Source: Thermodesulfobacteriota bacterium (GTDB lineage: Bacteria; Desulfobacterota; BSN033; UBA1163). Taken from it: a DNA stretch of 20,223 nt. A program made the position numbers and the translations under genes. The notes beneath the pieces were generated by a model. The model was not told the DNA's origin, searched no databases, and worked only from the letters and a program-made list of their open reading frames with translations. This document shows positions 15,130 to 20,223 of the stretch, piece after piece (position 1 is the stretch's first letter; the number at the start of each line of letters is the position of its first letter). The stretch covers positions 1-20,223 of the forward strand of contig JASEIE010000023.1 of NCBI GenBank assembly GCA_030024065.1. The letters run 5' to 3'.

Positions 15130-16293
15130 CTATTCCAGCCCGTAAAGCCTCGCTGCATTGTCATGCAGGATCATCCGGGCCACTCTTTCCGCCTGGTCTG
15201 GGACCATCAGCCCCAGTTTCACCGCATCTCCTATCACCTCTGCCAGAGCAATCTTGGCTGTCCGGGCAGCCAGCCAGGCAATTTCCGGCGTTCCGTGTCC
15301 CCCGCTGCCGATCATCAGCTTTGAGAGAGGAGCCCAGGCCATCACATCCCGGTAACATTCCACGATCCGGAGCGAACCCCAGGGCGTTATCTGGCTCATG
15401 TCAACCCAGACGTGTGGAAAGGCATGAGCCATTTGACCTGCCTGTTTGGTCCATGGGTATCCTGCGTGAAGAAGAACGATCTTGGTTTTGAGAAACTCGT
15501 GCCTCCTTAGCATGGGGACTAACAGGAAAGGATCGGCATTGGAGAGGGGGCCCTCCCACAGTCCGCCCGTGAACCCGCTGTGGAGATGAACAGGCACTCC
15601 CAACTCTTGGCACTGGATTAGAGTAGCCATGAATATGGCAACATATAATCTCTTGTACGCCTCAGGGTCTCCGGTTTTGGCAGCGGGAAAGATGTTCTCC
15701 GCATCGGTCCTTGAAACCGGTTCCGCCCCGAAACCGACCTCCTCCGCCAGGTGAGACTTGACCCCGACAAACCCATCCTGCCTTATTGCCTTCTCCAGGC
15801 TTTCCTGGTACGCACGGAGCAATTCCTGGTAGGAGTTAGACTCCTTTAAAAGCTTTTCGATGGCTGGCCCCATCTGAAACAATCTCAATTTTTTCCCGGG
15901 GTGCAGGTCGAGAAGAGGGTCATTTTTAGGAAGGCCGGAATCGATTACTGTTGCCACGATTCCTGCATTCTGATAGAGCAGTTGCGCATAAGCCGCAAAG
16001 CTCTCCGAGGTTCGCCGGTTGCGCTCGGAAGCGACTGCCTCGAGCTCAGCGGGGCACCCGAGTACCTTGGATAGCAGGGAGACCATGGTTTGGACGACTC
16101 CCATATTGGGAAAATGGTAACGTAGGTCATCAGTCGCCCCCCAATGCCTTGGTTTTTTAACGTTGGGGTCGGGGATATCAGCCATGCCATGAAAAAACTC
16201 ACGGGCCAGTCCTTCCGGGCTTAAACTGGCCTTTTCTGGCTCATAAGTATGACAGTGATTGTCGATGACAGAAATGCTGTTGAAATCGAACAT
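15130..16293 (-). CDS. Amidohydrolase-family (amidohydrolase 2 type) metal-dependent hydrolase
   Basis: A 387-residue TIM-barrel hydrolase. A perfect AAGGAGGTG precedes the ATG. The metal motif of strand 1 is DNHCH (residues 11-15). Further candidates are Lys169 in GVKSH, His226 and His228 in VPVHLHSG, and His266 in LLHAGYPW. The last motif reads IGSGGHGTPE (318-327), where relatives with the FluG-like pattern have an Asp in STDGH-type sequence; here it is Gly321, so the usual catalytic Asp appears to be missing. The whole protein is otherwise intact, with no frameshift. It is cytoplasmic, probably acting on an amide or decarboxylating a carboxylate. It sits between the M29-like enzyme gene and the GntR regulator, all on the same strand. 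Confidence 0.82.
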   Translation of the reverse strand: MFDFNSISVIDNHCHTYEPEKASLSPEGLAREFFHGMADIPDPNVKKPRHWGATDDLRYHFPNMGVVQTMVSLLSKVLGCPAELEAVASERNRRTSESFAAYAQLLYQNAGIVATVIDSGLPKNDPLLDLHPGKKLRLFQMGPAIEKLLKESNSYQELLRAYQESLEKAIRQDGFVGVKSHLAEEVGFGAEPVSRTDAENIFPAAKTGDPEAYKRLYVAIFMATLIQCQELGVPVHLHSGFTGGLWEGPLSNADPFLLVPMLRRHEFLKTKIVLLHAGYPWTKQAGQMAHAFPHVWVDMSQITPWGSLRIVECYRDVMAWAPLSKLMIGSGGHGTPEIAWLAARTAKIALAEVIGDAVKLGLMVPDQAERVARMILHDNAARLYGLE

Positions 16294-16315
16294 GGTATAG
16301 CACCTCCTTTTTTTC

Positions 16316-16366
16316 TAATAAAGCTCAATGGTGAGCATTGTAGATACATGTTCTGCCGCTTTATTA
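16316..16366 (-). promoter_or_regulatory. Nested inverted repeats ahead of the amidohydrolase gene
   Basis: TAATAAAGC (16316-16324) and GCTTTATTA (16358-16366) are perfect 9-base arms. Inside, GCTCA (16323-16327) and TGAGC (16332-16336) form a tighter stem. The set ends about 15 bases from the gene's Shine-Dalgarno. It may be an operator, an mRNA leader structure or a weak transcript end after the M29-like gene; on the minus strand a run of seven A, not T, follows. Confidence 0.35.
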
Positions 16367-16428
16367 AAGCAATAAAAACCTATCGGCTTATGCACCCATT
16401 CCGGCTCCTTTAAAGTCGTTGGCATGGA

Positions 16429-17406
16429 TCACTCCAGGTCGATCTGGTACTGGCCGTCTTTGAGGATGCATTTCCCATCGAGATAAACGGTTGTGTTTAA
16501 AAAAACAAAATCTATATGAAAAGAGCTTTTGCTTTTACCACCAAGACTCACATTGTCGCCAATGGCTATGTGGGCTGTCCCTAACTTTTTTGAAACCTCA
16601 CGGGTATTGGGAATCACCCGGCAGGCTGGATTTGTTCCAAGGGCAAACTGGGAAGCGGCATTATACCCCGCCTCATCGTATTTCTCCAGGAGCTGTTTCA
16701 GCTCCTGGGCTTGTTTTCCACCTGTGACACTGGTAATTCTTCCCTTTGTAACCTGGATCCGGAAAGGATCGGTAATCACCCCGATCTGGTCTGCAATATA
16801 CGGATCTACAATAACCCCTTCGGTAACCCCTTCGAGTGGAGCCAGGGTGGCTTCGCCATCAGGTAATCCGGATAATTCCCCGGGCTTGGTCACAAAACCA
16901 GTTTGAGCAATTGCCTTCCGGCCAATGGATCGCATGGTTAGGTCCGTTCCCTCGGGGGTGGTAAGTCTAATCACATCCGCTTCTGTTAATAACCGGGCCA
17001 GATTCTCACTCACCCTTTTAACCTGACTGTAGTCAGCGTTGATCCCACCGTTGACCATCATTTCTTCGGTAAAATTTCTTAAATTGGCAATCCGGGATCC
17101 TTTTTTCATCGCTTCCCTGACTGCTTCGGTGTGGGTGAGGCTATAGGTTGACTGATTGATGACCACCTGAGAAGCAGACATCGCTGCTGAGACCGGGGCA
17201 GGGGGTTCCTGCCCTCCGATCTGTTGAGGTTCCATACTGATGACGATCACTTCGCCCCCCGCAGACAGGGCGCTGTAGGCTAAGGCTTGAGTGATGGTCC
17301 GGGGCCTATCCGTGTCAGTAACGATGAGGACAATCTCCCCTTTTTTTACCTCGAGGACCTGATTGATCAGCATGTTTGCTCCAAAAGCCATCCGGGTCAA
17401 TTCCAT
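16429..17406 (-). CDS. M29-like (leucyl aminopeptidase/NicX superfamily) metalloenzyme
   Basis: A 325-residue protein similar to aminopeptidase T-type (M29) proteins, a superfamily that also includes 2,5-dihydroxypyridine 5,6-dioxygenase. The start at 17406 is chosen for the G-rich site (AAGGGGGGG) ahead of it; the extension to 17457 lacks homology. Landmarks are LPDGEATLAPLEG (about 181-193), FALGTNPACR (254-263), AHIAIGDN with His279, and SFHIDF with His297 and Asp299, the last two forming the H-x-D metal pair seen in this superfamily. Before FALGTNP the usual Glu appears to be Gln253, so peptidase activity is doubtful. It is the first gene behind the promoter at 17569-17604 and is followed by the amidohydrolase, which favours a role in a catabolic pathway. 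Exact reaction unknown. Confidence 0.75.
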   Translation of the reverse strand: MELTRMAFGANMLINQVLEVKKGEIVLIVTDTDRPRTITQALAYSALSAGGEVIVISMEPQQIGGQEPPAPVSAAMSASQVVINQSTYSLTHTEAVREAMKKGSRIANLRNFTEEMMVNGGINADYSQVKRVSENLARLLTEADVIRLTTPEGTDLTMRSIGRKAIAQTGFVTKPGELSGLPDGEATLAPLEGVTEGVIVDPYIADQIGVITDPFRIQVTKGRITSVTGGKQAQELKQLLEKYDEAGYNAASQFALGTNPACRVIPNTREVSKKLGTAHIAIGDNVSLGGKSKSSFHIDFVFLNTTVYLDGKCILKDGQYQIDLE

Positions 17407-17536
17407 AAGGCTTCCCCCCCTTGGTGTTTTGAAAAAAAACGGACAGTTAAATCCCATCTGCCCGGATTTGGTCCTCTCTTATTTATCGGGATAGGTCGTA
17501 TGCTTTTTGGATGAGTACTGAACATTCTTTTTACAA

Positions 17537-17604
17537 TCCCGATCGGGAAAAAGGAGAGTTTTTAAAATATTGTATACAGTAGATTATCGATTATCGTTTG
17601 TCAA
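17537..17604 (-). promoter_or_regulatory. Promoter with overlapping palindromes ahead of the M29-like gene
   Basis: On the minus strand a perfect -35 TTGACA (17604-17599) is followed after 17 bases by TACTGT (17581-17576). The palindrome ACTGTATACAAT (17580-17569, symmetric core TGTATACA) overlaps that -10, the usual place for a repressor site, and such a core fits FadR-type GntR operators. Downstream lies a perfect 12-base palindrome, TCCCGATCGGGA (17537-17548). The rest of the 283-base gap up to the PiT stop shows no gene. Confidence 0.5.
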
Positions 17605-17689
17605 GCAAAAAAGAGCTTAAATATTTTCTGGCCAGCCATGTAAATTTATCATTCTTGCCGAAATAAGATTTCCGAGCGGGATATGGAAA

Positions 17690-18613
17690 TTAGTAGAAGA
17701 TGACTAAGAGAATGTAACAGAATAACCCGGATGAGAGCGGGGTTAAAACCCAGCCAACAGCGATCTCGACGAGGCTTCTCAGGCTGACCGCCCTGATTCC
17801 CTTAACCAGGCCTGCCCCTGCGACGGCTCCAACAATGGCCTGCGATGTTGACACAGGCACGCCCACCTGAGTGAATATTTCAACGACGATCGCCGCAGAG
17901 AGTTCAGCGACGAAGGCCGAATATCCATCCAGGGCGACGATCTTTTTTCCCACCGTCTCCATGACCTTTCGGCTGTAGGTGAGGACTCCAAAAGCAATGC
18001 TGAGGCTTCCGATGAGGGCACCCTCGAAGGGGGTTAGGGCGCCCGAACCCACATAAACCCCGGTTACGTTGGCAACATTGTTCGATCCGAGGGCATAAGC
18101 GCCGAAGCACCCGGCAAGGATCAATCCCCACTTGATTAAGAAATCCCGCAGGATGGGATTTTTCAAAAAGCGGTCGACCAATATTCCAAGGAGATGATAG
18201 AGTGAAAAACTGATGATCATCGCTCCAACCGGGGTTAAAACCCAGCATATCACCACCCGGTAAAGCTTGCTGAAGTCCGCTCCTCCAAAGTGAAGGCCTA
18301 CCCCGAGCACAGCCCCAATCATTGCTTGAGAGGTTGAAACAGGGAGTCCAAAGTAGGTGAAGAGGCTGACGATGACCCCCGCCGAAAAGGCGCTGAAAAA
18401 AGCCATTCTAAGGTTGAGTTTTGAGATTTCTCCCACGGTTGAAAAACATTTCTCTCCCTCTAACAGTGCGCCCGCAACAACGAAAATGGAGATAAGAATG
18501 ATGGCAGTGCGATACCGGATGAGGTTGGCCCCTACGCCTGTGCCAAAGATGTTGGCTGAGTCATTGCTTCCGAGGCTCCATCCCATGAAGATTCCGGCTG
18601 AGACTTCCCACAT
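17690..18613 (-). CDS. PiT family inorganic phosphate transporter
   Basis: A 307-residue membrane protein with two PiT signature repeats, GWSLGSNDSANIFGTGVG near the N-terminus and YALGSNNVANVTGVYVG in the second half, and with VSTSQAMIGAVLG and VSTSQAIVGAVAG following each. About 8-10 helices are expected. It imports phosphate with a cation. The ATG at 18613 is preferred to a TTG at 18628 because GGAG lies nine bases before it. The gene follows its DUF47 partner by 46 bases, the typical pair in which the PhoU-like protein modulates the transporter. The second ND motif is NN here, a mild deviation. Confidence 0.9.
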   Translation of the reverse strand: MWEVSAGIFMGWSLGSNDSANIFGTGVGANLIRYRTAIILISIFVVAGALLEGEKCFSTVGEISKLNLRMAFFSAFSAGVIVSLFTYFGLPVSTSQAMIGAVLGVGLHFGGADFSKLYRVVICWVLTPVGAMIISFSLYHLLGILVDRFLKNPILRDFLIKWGLILAGCFGAYALGSNNVANVTGVYVGSGALTPFEGALIGSLSIAFGVLTYSRKVMETVGKKIVALDGYSAFVAELSAAIVVEIFTQVGVPVSTSQAIVGAVAGAGLVKGIRAVSLRSLVEIAVGWVLTPLSSGLFCYILLVIFY

Positions 18614-18659
18614 TGCTGTTGTCTCCAATGATCAATGGATTCTGTCACCTGTCGGAGAG

Positions 18660-19313
18660 TCAAACCTTGCTGCTAATCAGCAGGACCTCCAGCCAATCCG
18701 ATGTATCTTCGATCTGATCCGACATGCTGGTCACCGTTTCCAGACTTCGCTTGAGATGGTTCTTCTGAGCGAGATGAAGGTTGGACGTGTAAATGTCGCG
18801 TGTGAGTTTCCACTCCTTGTCATCAATGGCGGATTCCGAGATCCCGATTTCGGTCACCTTCTTTCTAATAAATTCATGGTCCCCTTGCGCAAAAAAATTT
18901 TCGGTTGCTTCTTTGAGGCAGAGGAACATGGGGAGTGTGTCCTGGATAACTTTTAGAAACCTTTCTTTGAATTCTTCAGGGATGTCCGGTCGCTGGCCTA
19001 AGAAAAAATCACTGCATACCTCTGCATTGTCCGCGATGAGATCGACCTTTTCAATAAAGTTGTGGATTTCCACACGGAAGATAGGCATAAAGGCTCCCTT
19101 GTAAAGGGAGTCCACAATGGAGCGCCGGATATGATCGGCCTCTGTCTCCAGATGATCTGTCCTCAAAGCATCTGATTTTGCCTCTTCAATCTGGCCTTTC
19201 ATATAGTGGATCATCATTTTTTGGGTTTGTTCGAGACATTCTTGAACCTTATTCAGGTGTTGAAGGATCATCCTCTTAACTTCTTCTTCTTTCGTTTTTC
19301 CAAAAAATCCCAT
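18660..19313 (-). CDS. DUF47/PhoU-like phosphate transport accessory protein
   Basis: A 217-residue all-helical cytoplasmic protein of the DUF47 (TIGR00153-type) family. It starts MGFFGKTKEEEV, typical of this family, and has the metal-binding E-x-x-x-D motif in LETEADHIRRSI followed by ALFMPIFR-like residues (GAFMPIFRVEI). AAGGAGG lies six bases before the second of two near-adjacent ATGs (19313), which is chosen for spacing; the other is at 19319. It is transcribed ahead of the PiT gene and most likely regulates phosphate uptake. Confidence 0.9.
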   Translation of the reverse strand: MGFFGKTKEEEVKRMILQHLNKVQECLEQTQKMMIHYMKGQIEEAKSDALRTDHLETEADHIRRSIVDSLYKGAFMPIFRVEIHNFIEKVDLIADNAEVCSDFFLGQRPDIPEEFKERFLKVIQDTLPMFLCLKEATENFFAQGDHEFIRKKVTEIGISESAIDDKEWKLTRDIYTSNLHLAQKNHLKRSLETVTSMSDQIEDTSDWLEVLLISSKV

Positions 19314-19399
19314 AACCATCCTCCTTTCCGAAAAGGGCTTAGCTCGAAGGCAGACTGCAGGTTTCCGATATCATCTGCGTTTTGAAATGAATGGATCTC

Positions 19400-19631
19400 C
19401 TATGTGTTTTTAAAAACAAGCTCAATCTCCCCGGCAGACCAAGTGATGTGAAAGCAAACCTTTTCAACAAAGAGAAGAGTTTCGATTGAGAACAACCGCA
19501 TTGGTCTCGGTATTAAAGAAACCGAAAGCAATTCTCCCACGGCTGAAGGATTCAAATTCAAGCGGCATCTTTCCGACCCGCTTCGGTCCGAAGATTTCCT
19601 TGACCCGGCACCCTTCTCCTATTAATATAAA
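19400..19631 (-). pseudogene. Frameshifted fragment of an unrecognised gene
   Basis: One minus-strand frame gives a protein-like stretch (GCRVKEIFGPKRVGKMPLEF, then RIAFGFFNTETNAVVLNR) ending in TGA at 19464-19466. About where it degrades, the next frame continues as TLLFVEKVCFHITWSAGEIE to a TAG at 19400. Joined by one shift near 19485 they look like one small protein of about 75 residues, but no clear start codon or Shine-Dalgarno is seen. The rest of the 19314-19736 gap holds only a short inverted repeat (GGGTGA 19656-19661 with TCACCC 19670-19675). Confidence 0.35.
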
Positions 19632-19736
19632 TCAAAAAGAAGAGAGGAGTAAATAGGGTGATTGGAAATTCACCCATAGGTGTCTGTTTGGTGATATTTA
19701 GCCTCATGGGTTGTCTGGACTTTCGCACTTTTCAGG

Positions 19737-20060
19737 CTAAGGCTTTTTTGATTTCAGCAATTCGAAATTGAGCAGAGTCATTTCCTCAACAATATTCCAA
19801 AGCAATTTATAATTTTTCACATACTCCTCAGCTTCAATTCTCATCTCTTTCCTAAGATACATGATTTTCGTCTTTCTATCAATGTTTACTGAAAAGTAAT
19901 ATTGTGGGTGTTTCTCCCCCCGTGCACATTTGCATCGCGGATTGCCGCAGGTGCTCCCCAGCAGCACGACCGTTCCTCTCATCAGTGGGCCAAGGGTAAA
20001 CAGTTTTTTCTGTAATATTCTGATCCTTCTTCGTATTTCGGATATTCTTTTCTTTTCCAT
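19737..20060 (-). CDS. DUF6788-like small Cys-motif protein
   Basis: A 107-residue, strongly basic protein. The ATG at 20060 follows GGGAGGT at proper distance; the long in-frame extension to 20195 crosses the promoter and palindrome and is not real. The N-terminus is a basic helix (RISEIRRRIRILQKKL). Cys38, Cys43 and Cys45 (CGNPRCKC) precede HPQYYFSV, and a long acidic helix (YVKNYKLLWNIVEEMTLLN) ends the protein. This pattern matches the family I know as DUF6788, often found near transposase genes. It may bind zinc and nucleic acid. Function unknown. Confidence 0.65.
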   Translation of the reverse strand: MEKKRISEIRRRIRILQKKLFTLGPLMRGTVVLLGSTCGNPRCKCARGEKHPQYYFSVNIDRKTKIMYLRKEMRIEAEEYVKNYKLLWNIVEEMTLLNFELLKSKKP

Positions 20061-20076
20061 GGTGACCTCCCTGTGG

Positions 20077-20123
20077 TATAATGGTATGCTGATTAGCATA
20101 CCATTCATGTTCAATCTTGTCAA
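20077..20123. promoter_or_regulatory. Facing promoters sharing an 11-bp palindrome
   Basis: AATGGTATGCT (20080-20090) and AGCATACCATT (20095-20105) are perfect arms with a four-base loop. On the minus strand TTGACA (20123-20118), 17 bases, then TATGCT (20100-20095) would drive the DUF6788-like gene. On the plus strand TTTCCA (20054-20059), 17 bases, then TATAAT (20077-20082) would drive the gene at 20147. Both -10 boxes touch the palindrome, so one bound protein could control both. Confidence 0.55.
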
Positions 20124-20146
20124 ACCCTCGTAGGGAGGAAAAACCA

Positions 20147-20223
20147 ATGGAACATTTATCCGTTCTCTTTCAAGAACTCTTGGCAAACTTCTCATGCGCT
20201 TTTGGCTCTACACCAACACGGTG
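20147..20223 (+). CDS. Start of a plus-strand gene, cut by the window end
   Basis: An ATG at 20147 follows AGGGAGG eight bases earlier. The 25 complete codons read MEHLSVLFQELLANFSCAFG and on to T-P-T-R without a stop. It is the only plus-strand gene and is divergent from the DUF6788-like gene. A transposase or a regulator would fit the neighbourhood, but 25 residues are too few to name it. Confidence 0.55.
   Translation, partial: MEHLSVLFQELLANFSCAFGSTPTR

Noticed and set aside
16337..16349. TGTA-GA-TACA as a second GntR operator before the amidohydrolase
   Set aside because: The half-sites are two bases further apart than in the palindrome at 17569-17580, so the geometry differs.
20147..20223. 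Calling the plus-strand gene a transposase
   Set aside because: Only 25 codons are visible and no motif supports it; the idea rests only on the usual company of DUF6788-like genes.

Overview
All genes in the window but one lie on the minus strand. The set suggests an anaerobic, Gram-negative bacterium, probably one of the former Deltaproteobacteria. This rests on strong purine-rich Shine-Dalgarno sites, periplasmic Bug/TctC binding proteins with signal peptides, several tripartite tricarboxylate transporter (TTT) sets, [4Fe-4S] ferredoxin-type proteins and a PiT/DUF47 phosphate pair. No rRNA, tRNA or CRISPR array was seen. The taxonomic guess is inference.

Layout from left to right (minus-strand transcription runs right to left). 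1-1010: palindromic repeats, then a nucleoside hydrolase. 1190-2356: an MFS transporter. 2438-4167: a three-gene Fe-S cluster made of a dicluster ferredoxin-like protein (A1), a 212-aa partner with conserved Cys/His motifs (B1), and a small ferredoxin carrying a short module shared with B1. 4406-7415: a complete TTT operon, tctC-tctB-tctA. 7416-7864: non-coding DNA with a leader block and a MITE-like element. 7865-9226: an MmgE/PrpD family enzyme. 9244-9780: remnants of a third TTT locus (an internally deleted tctC and the 3' end of a tctA). 9890-12892: a second complete, GC-rich TTT operon. 13047-15071: a second A/B pair (A2, B2) and a GntR/FCD regulator whose gene overlaps A2 by 4 nt. 15130-17406: an amidohydrolase and an M29-like metalloenzyme behind a good promoter with an overlapping palindrome. 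17690-19313: a PiT phosphate transporter with its DUF47 (PhoU-like) partner. 19400-19631: a frameshifted gene fragment. 19737-20223: a DUF6788-like Cys-rich small protein, divergent from a plus-strand gene that leaves the window, with facing promoters across one palindrome.

How the genes may work together: the region from 17406 down to 9890 reads like one catabolic locus. It holds two hydrolytic or ring-processing enzymes, a GntR regulator, an Fe-S A/B pair and a TTT importer for a carboxylate. The left half repeats the A/B-plus-TTT theme without a regulator. The A/B pair recalls 6-hydroxynicotinate reductase-type annotation, and the M29-like fold is shared with 2,5-dihydroxypyridine dioxygenase, so uptake and breakdown of an N-heterocyclic or related carboxylate is a possible theme. 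That is unproven. The most interesting features are the duplicated A/B module tied to TTT transporters, the decayed third TTT copy, and the base-composition break inside the right-hand locus.
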